Source of the DNA: Chitinophagaceae bacterium
Lineage (GTDB): Bacteria; Bacteroidota; Bacteroidia; Chitinophagales; Chitinophagaceae
Length of the DNA stretch: 64,000 nucleotides
NCBI GenBank assembly: GCA_016720585.1
Contig: JADKKH010000001.1
Coordinates: 248,001-312,000, forward strand
Reading direction: 5' to 3'
In this document: positions 1 through 8,556 of the stretch, piece after piece
Numbering within the stretch: position 1 is the stretch's first letter
How the letters are laid out: every line of letters begins with the position of its first letter
Translations under genes and position numbers: made by a program
The notes under the pieces: model-generated
Databases searched by the model: none
What the model was told of the DNA's origin: nothing
The model's input: the letters and a program-made list of their open reading frames with translations, nothing else

Positions 1-1040
1 TATTGGAAAAGAAACTGAAAGGATTAAGTGCGCTTCGTTTTGGAACGGAGTATAATTCCAGCAATGACAAATTACTTTATACCGCATTCGATGATCAGCA
101 ATACCCGGATACTTTGAAAGGGCATATGAATGCGGTATTTGCAGAGGCCGATGTGTATGCTACCAATGCCCTTGCGATTAAAGGCGGTTTAAGGTTTGAA
201 AATTCTTCTTTACTTGATAGGACCAATATAGCGCCCCGTTTTTCGGTTGCTTATAAATTAGGAAAGGGCAGCCAGGCATCTGTTGCTTATGGTATTTTTT
301 ATCAGGATCCCGAAAGAAGGTACCTGCCTTCACCAAACGGGTTGACTTTCATGAAGGCGACTCATTATATTGTTCAGTATCAAAAAGTGGCCAACCAGCA
401 ATCCTTCCGGGCAGAGGTTTTTTATAAAAAATATGACAACCTCGTAAAAACAGGAACCGTTAACTTCCGGGAAGCTGCTATCAGTAACCAGGGCTTTGGT
501 GATGCCAAGGGAATTGAATTTTTCTGGAGAGATAAGAAAACGATCAAGAACCTGGATTACTGGATTTCTTATTCCTACCTGGATACGAAAAGAGATTTCC
601 TGAATTTTCCTTTTTCCATCCGGCCAAATTTTGCGGCCAAACATACCAGCTCACTGGTAGTGAAAAAATTTGTGCAGAAAATTAAAACCAATATAAACTT
701 CGCCTATAACTATGCCAGCGGGCGTCCGTATTATAATATTGGCTTTGATGGCAACGCCTATAAATTTAACGACCGGGGAACTATACCCGATTATCACAAT
801 GTTAGTTTCTCTCTTAATTACCTCCCCTCAATTGGTAAGAAAGATGCCAAATCATTTGCGGTGTATGTGTTCCAGGTAAGCAATATTTTTAATATCAGGC
901 AAACCTATGGTTACAATTACTCTTATAACGGGTTCCGTAAAGAAGCGATTGTGCCTACCTCAAGAATGTTTGTATTTATCGGGGCTTTTATAAGCTTTGG
1001 TATAGACAGAAGTGATGAGGTAATTAATAATGGATTATAA
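1..1040 (+). CDS. TonB-dependent receptor, C-terminal part
   Basis: This is the 3' end of a gene that starts before the window; the frame is open from the first bases. The roughly 345 visible residues read as alternating amphipathic strands rich in aromatic residues and glycine (for example ASVAYGIFYQDPERRYL and NINFAYNYASGRPYYNIGF), as in the last third of an outer-membrane beta-barrel receptor of the TonB-dependent type. Such receptors import large nutrients such as siderophores, glycans or cobalamin through a 22-strand barrel with energy from TonB/ExbBD. The plug domain lies outside the window, so the substrate cannot be guessed. The last strand (SRMFVFIGAFISFGID) is followed by a short polar tail instead of ending on an aromatic residue. 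The next gene begins just past the stop. Confidence 0.75.
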   Translation, partial: LEKKLKGLSALRFGTEYNSSNDKLLYTAFDDQQYPDTLKGHMNAVFAEADVYATNALAIKGGLRFENSSLLDRTNIAPRFSVAYKLGKGSQASVAYGIFYQDPERRYLPSPNGLTFMKATHYIVQYQKVANQQSFRAEVFYKKYDNLVKTGTVNFREAAISNQGFGDAKGIEFFWRDKKTIKNLDYWISYSYLDTKRDFLNFPFSIRPNFAAKHTSSLVVKKFVQKIKTNINFAYNYASGRPYYNIGFDGNAYKFNDRGTIPDYHNVSFSLNYLPSIGKKDAKSFAVYVFQVSNIFNIRQTYGYNYSYNGFRKEAIVPTSRMFVFIGAFISFGIDRSDEVINNGL

Positions 1041-1056
1041 ACAGCAGGTTATTCAT

Positions 1057-1551
1057 ATGAATTATTACCTCATCATTAAAACCATTCACCTGCTGGCGGT
1101 GGTAGCCTTTTTAGGAAATATTACCACCGGGCTTTTCTGGATGCGGTTTGCCCGGAAAACCAATGACCGGAAAATAATGCACCATACGGCCAAAGGGCTT
1201 ATCGCATCGGATAAGCTTTTTACGATCCCGGGTGTTTTGATCATTACCGCTGCCGGTTTTTATGCAGCTATTTATGGGGGCATTCCTTTACTTCGGACAG
1301 GATGGATCTTCTGGCCCATTATCCTGTTTTCCCTATCCGGAGTTTTTTTTGCATATAAAGTGGCTCCTTTACAGGGAAAAATGCGCAGATCACTTGAAAA
1401 TGAAACCGGTGAACTGGTGTTGGAAACAGGAACGTTTGACCGATTATTAAAACAATGGGAATTCTGGGGTTTCCTGGCATTGGCCACACCGGTCATTTCA
1501 TTTTTTATGATGATACTTAAGTGGCCGGCAGTAAGTCCGCTTGCCCGTTAA
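1057..1551 (+). CDS. small integral membrane protein, DUF2269-like
   Basis: About 164 residues with four hydrophobic helices: one starting at the N-terminus (YLIIKTIHLLAVVAFLGN), one near residue 55, one near 85 and one near the C-terminus (FWGFLALATPVISFFMMIL). The His in the first helix followed by a short loop with Arg, and the overall four-helix plan, resemble the DUF2269 / predicted integral membrane family, whose function is unknown. I chose the ATG at 1057; an upstream in-frame ATG at 1030 would overlap the preceding receptor gene by 11 nt and add nine polar residues. It may be co-transcribed with the receptor gene. Family assignment is from pattern memory only. Confidence 0.6.
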   Translation: MNYYLIIKTIHLLAVVAFLGNITTGLFWMRFARKTNDRKIMHHTAKGLIASDKLFTIPGVLIITAAGFYAAIYGGIPLLRTGWIFWPIILFSLSGVFFAYKVAPLQGKMRRSLENETGELVLETGTFDRLLKQWEFWGFLALATPVISFFMMILKWPAVSPLAR

Positions 1552-1612
1552 ATATAAAAAGTAAAAAAACAATCGCATCAATAAAATCGTAAACGCTAAA
1601 ATATAATAAACA

Positions 1613-2257
1613 ATGAAAAAAGGAATTTTTGTAGTGATGGCATCACTCCTGATGACAAGCAGTTTTGCACAAAGTGAAAAATATCTTAAAGCCATGGAAG
1701 CCCTTGTGCCGTCGGTGGATACCACCCGGAGTATGGAAGGACTAACTGACCTGGCAAACTCTTTTGAACGGATTGCTAATGCCGAAAAAACGCAATGGTT
1801 GCCCTATTATTATGCGGCATTGTGTAATATTAATATGGCCAATAGCTATTTCCTGTTACAGCAACCGGAAAAGATTGATCCATTGATGGACAAAGCAGAG
1901 CCGATGATGAATAAAGCAGAAGAGCTGGAAAAAAACAATGCAGAAATTATGTGCCTTAAAAAAATGTTTAATTCAGGCAAAATGATGGCTGACCCAATGA
2001 ACCGGTTTATGATTTTTGGCCAGGCAGCTTCTGAGGCTTTAGAAACAGCTAAAAGTCTGAACCCCGAGAATCCCAGAGTGTACCTGCTGGAAGGACAGGA
2101 TAAATATTATACTCCGGAACAATGGGGTGGCAGCAAAACTGAAGGAAAAAAATTATTTGAAGAAGCCATTAAGAAATTCGGAACATTTAAACCCGCCAGC
2201 AGTATCCATCCGTCCTGGGGACTGGGAATGGCAAAATATTTTTTGACACTGGAATAA
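1613..2257 (+). CDS. secreted TPR-like protein of unknown function
   Basis: 214 residues. The first 19 (MKKGIFVVMASLLMTSSFA) form a clear Sec signal peptide, so the product is periplasmic. The rest is helical with alternating small and aromatic residues (YYYAALCNINMANSYFLLQ, LMDKAEPMMNKAEELEKNN, ARVYLLEGQD-like segment near residue 160), as in two or three degenerate tetratricopeptide repeats. TPR proteins act as protein-binding scaffolds; no enzyme motif is present. A strong inverted repeat follows the gene. I do not recognise a named family. Confidence 0.6.
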   Translation: MKKGIFVVMASLLMTSSFAQSEKYLKAMEALVPSVDTTRSMEGLTDLANSFERIANAEKTQWLPYYYAALCNINMANSYFLLQQPEKIDPLMDKAEPMMNKAEELEKNNAEIMCLKKMFNSGKMMADPMNRFMIFGQAASEALETAKSLNPENPRVYLLEGQDKYYTPEQWGGSKTEGKKLFEEAIKKFGTFKPASSIHPSWGLGMAKYFLTLE

Positions 2258-2277
2258 ATTCACTAAACGATTTATTG

Positions 2278-2307
2278 GAATTGTCCCGATGAAAAACGGG
2301 GCAATTC
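2278..2307 (+). other. 11-bp inverted repeat, hairpin around an upstream ATG
   Basis: GAATTGTCCCG at 2278-2288 and CGGGGCAATTC at 2297-2307 can pair over 11 bp with one G-U pair. The 8-nt loop holds the ATG at 2289, the first ATG of the following open frame. No U-tract follows, so it is not a canonical intrinsic terminator. Its place in the loop makes 2289 an unlikely start and favours 2328, and suggests a 3'-end stabiliser for the TPR gene or a leader structure for the next. Confidence 0.6.
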
Positions 2308-2327
2308 TTCACGTTAAATCACCACCG

Positions 2328-2915
2328 ATGCAACCCGAAAATCTTTCTCCGGAACAAAGCCTGCAACTTATCCAATCTATGATAAGTAAGACGAAACAGG
2401 ATATGTCTGATAACAGTATCTATTTCCTGGTTTGGGGATGGATCACTTTTATTGCCTGTACTGGACAATTTGTGCTTAAGCATATCCTGGAATATGAAGC
2501 GCATTACCAGGTGTGGTGGCTGATAGCTGTTGGTATTGCGTTCAGTATTTATAATGGGATGAAACAGGGTACAAGGCAACGGGCCAGGACCTATGTTGGT
2601 GACAGTATGAAATATTTATGGATGGGAATGGGCATCAGCTATTTTGTGCTTAGTATGATCTTGTCCAAAATCGGGTGGAATTCATCAGTATTTCCTTTTT
2701 TTATCCTCTTATATGGTTTGGGAACTTTTGTATCCGGAAGTTTTCTGCAGTTCCGGCCGTTAGTCGTGGGCGGTATCCTGGCATGGGCGTTGGCCATAGG
2801 AGCCGTATTTGTTGCATATGATTACCAGATGTTATTTGGTGCTGCAGCTATTTTAATCAGTTATATCATACCGGCTTATAGGCTTCGCTCCAGAAACTCT
2901 TCTGCACACAAATAA
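2328..2915 (+). CDS. four- to five-helix membrane protein, paralogue of the next gene
   Basis: About 195 residues from the ATG at 2328 (an in-frame ATG at 2289 lies inside a hairpin loop). The N-terminus is soluble and polar (PENLSPEQSLQLIQSMISK), then come about five hydrophobic helices, starting with IYFLVWGWITFIACTGQFV. It is clearly paralogous to the protein encoded 8 nt downstream: both share the ES/EQSLxLIxxMIxKxK opening, the following WGW/WGT helix and the WMGMGIS/WLGFGIS helix. The pair plus the overlapping winged-helix regulator form one transcription unit, which suggests a membrane sensor or regulator of unknown input. I do not know a named function. Confidence 0.65.
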   Translation: MQPENLSPEQSLQLIQSMISKTKQDMSDNSIYFLVWGWITFIACTGQFVLKHILEYEAHYQVWWLIAVGIAFSIYNGMKQGTRQRARTYVGDSMKYLWMGMGISYFVLSMILSKIGWNSSVFPFFILLYGLGTFVSGSFLQFRPLVVGGILAWALAIGAVFVAYDYQMLFGAAAILISYIIPAYRLRSRNSSAHK

Positions 2916-2923
2916 TTTTTATT

Positions 2924-3598
2924 ATGACACAAACCGAAAAACAATTAACCGAAAAGGAAAGCCTGGACCTTATTGCGATGATGATCAATAAGGCTAAGGA
3001 TTCTTACCATAACACCGGGATTGGATCTATGATGTGGGGAACCATAATCGCCGTTTGTTCCCTTGTTAAACTGGGCGAGCTACATTTTGATTATGCACTG
3101 CCCTTTGATATTTACTGGCTGACAATTTTGGCAGTAGTCCCCCAGATATTTATTACACTAAAAGAAAAAAAGGAACGGAAAGTAAAATCCTACGATGATA
3201 TTTATATGGATTACCTGTGGCTTGGATTTGGCATCAGTATTTTTCTGCTGATTTTTATTACCAATGCGGTATTCAGCGTATGGGAACCGGTAGCGATTGA
3301 GTATAAACAACTGACAGGGCATATTTCAACATTCCGTTTCAGCGAATTTATTGCCCCGCTGTTTCTACTGCTGTATGGTATACCTACATTCGTTACGGGT
3401 GCCGCCTGTAAATTCAAGCCAATGTTATGGGGTGGTTTGTTGTGCTGGGTATGTTGCATCATTTCCCTTTACACAACAATAAAAATTGATTTAATGCTGA
3501 CAGCCTTCTCCGCCATCTTTGCATGGCTGATACCGGGTATTATTATGGAACGGCAATATCGAAAAGCCAAAAGAGGATTAGCACAGGCCCATGTTTAA
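2924..3598 (+). CDS. membrane protein, tandem paralogue of the preceding gene
   Basis: 224 residues, 8 nt after the paralogue. It shares the polar N-terminal opening (EKESLDLIAMMINKAKDSY) and five or six membrane helices with matching landmarks (MMWGTIIAVCSLVKLG near residue 36, YLWLGFGISIFLLIFI near residue 95, FLLLLYGIPTFVTGA near 145). It is longer in the loop between helices 3 and 4. The stop codon region overlaps the start of the winged-helix regulator by 8 nt, which implies translational coupling. Role inferred only from context: part of a small regulator and membrane-protein module. Confidence 0.65.
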   Translation: MTQTEKQLTEKESLDLIAMMINKAKDSYHNTGIGSMMWGTIIAVCSLVKLGELHFDYALPFDIYWLTILAVVPQIFITLKEKKERKVKSYDDIYMDYLWLGFGISIFLLIFITNAVFSVWEPVAIEYKQLTGHISTFRFSEFIAPLFLLLYGIPTFVTGAACKFKPMLWGGLLCWVCCIISLYTTIKIDLMLTAFSAIFAWLIPGIIMERQYRKAKRGLAQAHV

Positions 3599-3878
3599 AG
3601 ATCTTGACCCCATATTGCATTCGCAGCTCCGGCTGGCTGTTATGTCACTTCTGATCAGTGTCAAGGAAGCAGAGTTTACTTTTATAAGAGAAAAAACGAA
3701 TGCTTCCGCGGGCAACCTGAGTGTGCAGATTCAAAAACTCAAAGAAGCCGGGTATATTGAAGTGACTAAACAATTCAAAGACAACTATCCGCTGACGATT
3801 TGTAAAATATCGAAGAAGGGCATCCGGGCTTTTGAAGTATATGTGGGTAACCTGCAATCTTACCTGGGAAAAGAATAA
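3591..3878 (+). CDS. winged-helix transcriptional regulator (HTH_34 / MarR-like)
   Basis: 95 residues, the size of a lone winged-helix domain. It opens with LDPILHSQLRLAVMSLLIS, continues with a recognition-helix region (REKTNASAGNLSVQIQKLKEAGYIEV) and a wing with KISKKGIRAFEVY, the layout of the HTH_34 family related to MarR and ArsR regulators. Such proteins bind DNA as dimers and often regulate the membrane genes next to them. Start ATG overlaps the preceding paralogue's 3' end by 8 nt. It probably controls this three-gene unit or a distant target; no operator is evident. Confidence 0.8.
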   Translation: MFKDLDPILHSQLRLAVMSLLISVKEAEFTFIREKTNASAGNLSVQIQKLKEAGYIEVTKQFKDNYPLTICKISKKGIRAFEVYVGNLQSYLGKE

Positions 3879-3884
3879 AACAGC

Positions 3885-3911
3885 GAAAGCCCCCGCCAGC
3901 TGGCAGAGGCT
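3885..3911. repeat. short GC-rich palindromic repeat after the regulator gene
   Basis: Around the perfect 10-bp palindrome GCCAGCTGGC (3895-3904) lie imperfectly matched arms (AAGCC on the left, GGCTTC on the right). There is no U-tract. It resembles the small intergenic GC-rich palindromes seen elsewhere in this window (17632, 25975, 62703) and is probably a member or relative of that set. Confidence 0.5.
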
Positions 3912-3946
3912 TCGTTCTCTGTTGGTACTCTAAGTGTATGAAAGAA

Positions 3947-4117
3947 TTAACGAAGATCAGTACCCCTCAAATATCTTTTACCTTCCTGCTGGTTGCGGAT
4001 GGGTTGTAAAACTAATTGCGGTTGAACGGGTTGCCTTTTGGGACGGATAATTTTTTCAAAAGCCTTTTTCAGGCGGTCATATTCTTCCCGTAATATTTTT
4101 TTTGTAGAATTTGCCAT
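3947..4117 (-). CDS. small basic protein, 56 residues, unknown
   Basis: An open frame from ATG (4117) to TAA (3947) codes for 56 residues starting MANSTKKILREEYDRLKKAF and ending RYLRGTDLR. It is strongly basic with a helical first half and a proline-rich, Gln-rich middle (KRQPVQPQLVLQP). It lies 15 nt downstream of the next minus-strand gene and is transcribed in the same direction, so the two may be co-transcribed. The codon composition is like that of its neighbours. No family recognised; it could still be a chance frame. Confidence 0.45.
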   Translation of the reverse strand: MANSTKKILREEYDRLKKAFEKIIRPKRQPVQPQLVLQPIRNQQEGKRYLRGTDLR

Positions 4118-4132
4118 GTCTCTTGAATTAAA

Positions 4133-4579
4133 TTATGCGTTAGGATTTATTTCAACAACGGGTGAATATTCCGTTTTACGGTTCTTGTTAATAAGTTTGA
4201 TGCGATAGGAAACTTTTTGGTTGCCTGCTTTTTCATAAAACTGGTAGTTATCACTTTCCCTTTTATCGGTCCCGAATACCAGGGCTGCCATGATAAAATT
4301 CTTACCATCCGTACTTTTTTCAACCTCAAACTGGTCAGCGGTCTCATTTTCTCCTACTACCCAATTCAGTATCACTTTATGATCAATGATACTGCCTTCG
4401 ATACGAAGTAGCCGGGCAGGCAAGACAGATAAGGTGGTGGTGGAAAGAGGAGATGCCAGGCTGAATTCATGATTCGGAACAGGACTTGCAAAAGGGAGCA
4501 TACCATCCGGTTGTACAGGATAAGGATGATACATTATTCTCAGGGAAATAATAATTACAAAGGCGGTTAATTTTGTCAT
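4133..4579 (-). CDS. secreted protein with one FN3-like domain
   Basis: 148 residues. A hydrophobic N-terminus (KLTAFVIIISLRIMYH) may be a signal peptide. Residues about 55-148 match the FN3-like domain that in Bacteroidota usually precedes a T9SS sorting domain: LNWVVGENETADQFEVEKS, then FYEKAGNQKVSYRIKLI and a final EYSPVVEINP. Here the protein stops after this domain, so the usual sorting domain is missing. Equivalent segments occur in the T9SS cargo proteins encoded at 10.9 and 14.0 kb. Function unknown. Confidence 0.55.
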   Translation of the reverse strand: MTKLTAFVIIISLRIMYHPYPVQPDGMLPFASPVPNHEFSLASPLSTTTLSVLPARLLRIEGSIIDHKVILNWVVGENETADQFEVEKSTDGKNFIMAALVFGTDKRESDNYQFYEKAGNQKVSYRIKLINKNRKTEYSPVVEINPNA

Positions 4580-4912
4580 TTCTTAGGGTTTTGTCCCGAT
4601 CCTTTGTCTTACTCTGGATCATCGGGATTAGTTTTCAGTTTACCCACAGAAATATTGGATGTAAGTTCCGGTTGAATGATATACCGTTTGCAAATAATTA
4701 CTTTAAAACGAAACGAACCTGAACAGGGACAGGAGGAAGGTCAGGTACGGATGCTTATCGTAGTTTTACGTGGGTATATGTGGTTTTCCGAATCGTAAAC
4801 AAACCTAATAATTGAAGGTAATAAATGCAAGCTTTTTCAAATAAATATTTCCATTCTGTTCAAAATACTTTGATGGCAAGGCAAACCTTGTAATACATTT
4901 GCCTACCAGTCA
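4580..4912. other. intergenic region with a hairpin and a promoter
   Basis: These 333 bases carry no convincing gene. Near 4592-4633 there is a weak inverted repeat (CCCGATCC with GGATCATCGGG). The right end holds the TTTG/TACATTTG promoter listed separately. The rest is AT-rich and shows no other structure I can support. Confidence 0.5.
4869..4901 (+). promoter_or_regulatory. Bacteroidota-type promoter of the ABC exporter genes
   Basis: TTTG at 4869-4872 and TACATTTG at 4894-4901 fit the -33 TTTG / -7 TAnnTTTG consensus with a 21-nt spacer. The -7 box ends 11 nt before the ATG at 4913, leaving a leader of only a few nucleotides. Confidence 0.6.
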
Positions 4913-5848
4913 ATGATGAATGCAGTAATACAGGTTAAACGTCTCACCAAAGATTTTAAGGAAGTCAAAGCCGTGGATGATCTCTCTTTCTCCGTTGGGG
5001 AGGGACAGGTATATGGATTCCTGGGTCAAAACGGCGCAGGTAAATCTACGACCATCCGGATGTTGCTTACTTTGATAAAACCAACCTCGGGTGAAATAGA
5101 AATATTTGGGTTGAATATTAAAGAGCATCGTAAAGAAATTCTCCGTCAGGTGGGTGCTATCATTGAAAGACCGGATCTGTATAAATATCTTACCGCATTA
5201 GAGAACCTTCGGATTTTCGCAGCCATGAGTGGGGTTATCGTTTCCGAAAAAAAGCTGATGGATCAACTGGCCCTGGTGGGGCTTGCGGAACGGGCCCATA
5301 GCAAAGTAAAAACATATTCACAGGGGATGAAGCAGCGGCTCGGTATTGCCACGGCATTGGTGCATAATCCCAGGCTTATCATTTTGGATGAGCCAACCAA
5401 TGGGCTCGACCCGCAGGGAATTGCGGATGTCAGAAACCTGATCCTCCAGCTGAGTAAAGAGATGAATAAAACATTATTGATCTCATCTCACTTGCTGAGC
5501 GAAATGGAACTGATTGCTGATTCTATGATAATTATTGATAAAGGCAAAAAGGTTGTAGAAGGAAAAGTGAATGAATTGTTTGACCCGGCCGAAACTATAG
5601 TAGAATTAAAGACAATGAATGATGATAGTACATTTGAGAAATTACAACAATCCCGTTTGCAAAAATATGTGCAGGGAAAAAGAAACGATTGTATATTACT
5701 AAAGTTGCACCGGGATATGATACCCGGCATTGTGAAAGAACTGGTTCAGTTGGATGTGCCGGTTGTTTCGTTTCATTCAAAACATTCCCTCGAAGATTAT
5801 TTTTTATCGTTAACCGGCCATCCCCATGCTGAAGTTGTTAAAAATTGA
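4913..5848 (+). CDS. ABC transporter ATP-binding protein (ABC-2 exporter type)
   Basis: 311 residues. ATP hydrolysis subunit of an exporter; it would sit on the inner face of the cytoplasmic membrane bound to the permease encoded next. Visible motifs: Walker A GQNGAGKST (about 38-46), signature YSQGMKQR (135-142), Walker B LIILDEPTNGLD (155-166) and the switch histidine in SSHLLSEM (H193). The C-terminal 90 residues after the nucleotide-binding domain match the extension found in DrrA/CcmA-like ATPases. The downstream permease gene overlaps by 23 nt, so the two are translationally coupled. A promoter lies directly upstream. Substrate unknown; antibiotic-, lipid- or Nod-like factors are exported by relatives. 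Confidence 0.92.
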   Translation: MMNAVIQVKRLTKDFKEVKAVDDLSFSVGEGQVYGFLGQNGAGKSTTIRMLLTLIKPTSGEIEIFGLNIKEHRKEILRQVGAIIERPDLYKYLTALENLRIFAAMSGVIVSEKKLMDQLALVGLAERAHSKVKTYSQGMKQRLGIATALVHNPRLIILDEPTNGLDPQGIADVRNLILQLSKEMNKTLLISSHLLSEMELIADSMIIIDKGKKVVEGKVNELFDPAETIVELKTMNDDSTFEKLQQSRLQKYVQGKRNDCILLKLHRDMIPGIVKELVQLDVPVVSFHSKHSLEDYFLSLTGHPHAEVVKN

Positions 5849-6716
5849 ATTATTTAAAATATTCAAACGGCCACGGACTTACATTGCTTTCGGGGCTATT
5901 ACGGCCATTGTTTTATTGATACAGGTAGCTGTAAAATTTGATGGCAAATCATATGTCGACCTTTTGCTCAATAATCTGAAAGATTCTTTTGAATTTAATG
6001 ATGAGTTTAAATTCAAGTTATTAAATGGCTACCTGATCTGTTTCGCCATTCTTAACACACTATTGGTCTCCATGCCATTATTAGTAGCCTTGATAGCGGG
6101 TGATTCCATTGCGGGTGAAGCCAATATGGGAACACTTCGTCTATCTCTTACAAAACCGATAAGCCGGACCGAATATATGATAGTAAAATTCGCGGCATCG
6201 GTAATCTACACCATGGCATTACTCCTCTGGCTGGCCCTGCTTGCTTTATTCGGAAGCATGCTGATTTTTGGCACCAATGATTTAGTGGTACTCCGGTCAG
6301 ACGGTATTGAACAAATGAAAAGCTTTGATGTGTTGTGGCGGTATTTTGCTGCTTTTGGTTATGCGGCCGTTGCTTTAACCACCGTATCTTCCCTGGCATT
6401 TTTGTTGAGTGTATTTGCCGAAAACTCCATTGGCCCTATTATTGCCACGATGAGCATTGTGATTGTATTTACCATTTTATCAGAAATGAATATTCCTATT
6501 TATAATGATACCATAAAACCTTACTTGTTTACGACGCATATGGTTGCCTGGAAGGGTTTTTTCTATGTACAGGCCGACGCCGAAGGAACGACCATTAATG
6601 GCAGTATGGAAAATCTTCCTGCGGTCATGAGGAGTTTAAGCATCCTGCTGGTTTATATTGGACTGTTTTTTGGTACTGCGGTGTGGGTTTTCAGAAAAAA
6701 AGATATTTTGACATAA
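5826..6716 (+). CDS. ABC-2 type transporter permease
   Basis: 296 residues with about six membrane helices: YIAFGAITAIVLLIQVAV near residue 19, YLICFAILNTLLVSMPLLVALIAG from about 68, MALLLWLALLALFGSMLIFG around 135, a pair near 180-215 (AVALTTVSSLAFLLSVF; IGPIIATMSIVIVFTIL) and a final helix near 270 (SILLVYIGLFFGTAVWVF). The motif GDSIAGEANMGTLRLSLTKPI after helix 2 is typical of the ABC-2 family (ABC2_membrane_2/5). It overlaps the ATPase gene by 23 nt. Together they form a complete exporter made of two dimers. Substrate unknown. Confidence 0.88.
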   Translation: MLKLLKIELFKIFKRPRTYIAFGAITAIVLLIQVAVKFDGKSYVDLLLNNLKDSFEFNDEFKFKLLNGYLICFAILNTLLVSMPLLVALIAGDSIAGEANMGTLRLSLTKPISRTEYMIVKFAASVIYTMALLLWLALLALFGSMLIFGTNDLVVLRSDGIEQMKSFDVLWRYFAAFGYAAVALTTVSSLAFLLSVFAENSIGPIIATMSIVIVFTILSEMNIPIYNDTIKPYLFTTHMVAWKGFFYVQADAEGTTINGSMENLPAVMRSLSILLVYIGLFFGTAVWVFRKKDILT

Positions 6717-6727
6717 ACAGAAATTTT

Positions 6728-7465
6728 ATGCTTTCTCTTTCAGGGATCAACTTATTAAAGAAATATAGCGGGTATAAATTTTTTATCATTTTACTTTTTA
6801 CGGGTAATTCTTTCCAGGCAAGGGCCCAGACACTAACAGCAGAAGCACTAATAAATAAAGTAAAGGAAAAACTGGAAAAGGTAAATGATTACGAAGCGAA
6901 GGGAAAAATGAAAACAAATGTGATTTTCATAAAAGCGCCTATTGCCACCGTAAAAGTATTTTTTAAAAAGCCCAATAAGCTGCGTATCAATAACGAAAGC
7001 GGTATTTCTTTCATCCCTAAAGGTTCTGTAAATATCAATCTCAATAATATTTTTGTCAGCACCACCGGGTTTGATATGATTGATGTGGGTAAAGAAACCA
7101 AAACCAACTTTCGTATTATTAAATTGCTGCCCAAGGATGAAAACGCCGAAGTGGTTTTAACCACATTTTATATTGATGAAACACAAGCGTTAATTAAAAA
7201 AGCGAAAACGACTACTAAAGAAAATGGTACCTATGAACTGGAGATGAGTTATGGTAAGTATGCTGAATTCGGCCTGGCGGATAAAGTGATTTTTACCTTC
7301 AATACCAAAGACTATAAATTGCCAAAAGGAATTACGTTCGATTATGACGATGGTAGTAAAAAAGAAAAAACAGCGGATAAGATGAAAGATAAAAAGGGAA
7401 AAGTGGAAATATACTATTCCAGCTATATCATTAATAAAGGTGTGTCGGATGCTGTTTTTAAATGA
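6728..7465 (+). CDS. LolA-like outer-membrane lipoprotein-sorting family protein
   Basis: About 245 residues from the ATG at 6728; an in-frame ATG at 6683 would overlap the permease gene by 34 nt. A signal peptide follows (KFFIILLFTGNSFQARAQ). The mature part opens TLTAEALINKVKEKLEKVNDYEAKGKM-like, then shows repeated beta strands with lysine-rich turns and the phrase KVFFKKPNKLRI, all as in LolA/LolB-like lipoprotein-sorting folds. Such proteins bind lipid chains in a half-barrel in the periplasm. Being third in line after an ABC-2 exporter, it might hand over or receive a lipidic substrate; that is inference. Confidence 0.65.
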   Translation: MLSLSGINLLKKYSGYKFFIILLFTGNSFQARAQTLTAEALINKVKEKLEKVNDYEAKGKMKTNVIFIKAPIATVKVFFKKPNKLRINNESGISFIPKGSVNINLNNIFVSTTGFDMIDVGKETKTNFRIIKLLPKDENAEVVLTTFYIDETQALIKKAKTTTKENGTYELEMSYGKYAEFGLADKVIFTFNTKDYKLPKGITFDYDDGSKKEKTADKMKDKKGKVEIYYSSYIINKGVSDAVFK

Positions 7466-7470
7466 TTTTT

Positions 7471-8556
7471 TTAGCTCTCTTCAATAATTTCATCCCGGGC
7501 ATTGGCCAGTAAGGCAGGGGTCACTTTGCGTAAGGGATTACTGCGGCTTTCCATATACCCGTTACGACGATTGATGATATCTATACACTCAAAAACTGCC
7601 GATAAAAAAGAAGCATTATCGGCTTTGTCTTTTCCCGCAATATCAAAAGCTACGCCATGGTCCGGAGACGTTCTTACCACCTGAAGTCCGGCTGTAAAGT
7701 TGATCCCTTCACTGCTGGCCAAAGCTTTGAAAGGAATTAGTCCCTGGTCATGATACATGGCCAGTACGGCATCAAATCTGTCGAAACTACGGCGGGCAAA
7801 AAAGGCATCGGCACTATAGGGGCCAACGACCAGTATATTATTATTCTTAGCTTCCTTGATGGCGGGTTTAATAATCGTTTCTTCTTCATTGCCCACGAGG
7901 CCTTCATCACCTGCATGGGGATTTAATCCCAGTACGGCGATGCGGGGCTTATCAATACCAAAATCTTTTTGCAGGCTTTGATTGAGGATATTTAGTTTGC
8001 TGACGATTTTTTCTTTCGTTATGTTTTTGGCGATTTCGGCAACCGGCACATGTTCGGTTACCAGGGCCACCCGGAAATTTCCTGCACAAAGCATCATCAC
8101 CACATCATTTACTCCAAAAACGTTTTTCAAATAGGGGGTATGTCCTGTAAAGCTAAATTCAGGTGATTGTACATTTTTTTTATGGAGGGGGGCTGTTACC
8201 AGGCCGTCGATTTGTTTTTGTTTTAATGCCGCCACCGCTGTTTGCAGGGAAAGTACTGCATATTTACCACCTATCTCATTCAGCAGTCCGGGGTTGATGG
8301 CCACTTCTTCCTCCCAGCAATTAAAAATAGTTACCTGTTTCGGGCTTATACGTGTAAAATCTTTGGTGTTCTGATAATTAAAATTTATTTCCGGCATGGA
8401 TTTCCGGTAAAAATTTATCGCTTTACTGTTAGCAAAAATTACCGGGGTACAATGATCCAGTATGCGGCTATCAGCAAAAGTCTTTATGATCAGTTCAATG
8501 CCGATACCGTTCAGATCGCCGCACGTGATGCCGATTATGGGTTTGGGTTGACTCAT
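7471..8556 (-). CDS. pdxA: 4-hydroxythreonine-4-phosphate dehydrogenase
   Basis: 361 residues, about 30 longer than E. coli PdxA, as is common in Bacteroidota. PdxA oxidises 4-phosphohydroxy-L-threonine with NAD(P)+; the product decarboxylates and PdxJ then builds pyridoxine 5'-phosphate (vitamin B6). The three metal-binding histidines are visible in FTGHTPYL (H139), NPHAGDEGLVG (H214) and MYHDQGLIPFK (H269), and the opening IIGITCGDLNGIGIELI matches the family. The gene converges on the LolA-like gene with only 5 nt between stops. Start ATG at 8556 is the first in frame. Confidence 0.95.
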   Translation of the reverse strand: MSQPKPIIGITCGDLNGIGIELIIKTFADSRILDHCTPVIFANSKAINFYRKSMPEINFNYQNTKDFTRISPKQVTIFNCWEEEVAINPGLLNEIGGKYAVLSLQTAVAALKQKQIDGLVTAPLHKKNVQSPEFSFTGHTPYLKNVFGVNDVVMMLCAGNFRVALVTEHVPVAEIAKNITKEKIVSKLNILNQSLQKDFGIDKPRIAVLGLNPHAGDEGLVGNEEETIIKPAIKEAKNNNILVVGPYSADAFFARRSFDRFDAVLAMYHDQGLIPFKALASSEGINFTAGLQVVRTSPDHGVAFDIAGKDKADNASFLSAVFECIDIINRRNGYMESRSNPLRKVTPALLANARDEIIEES

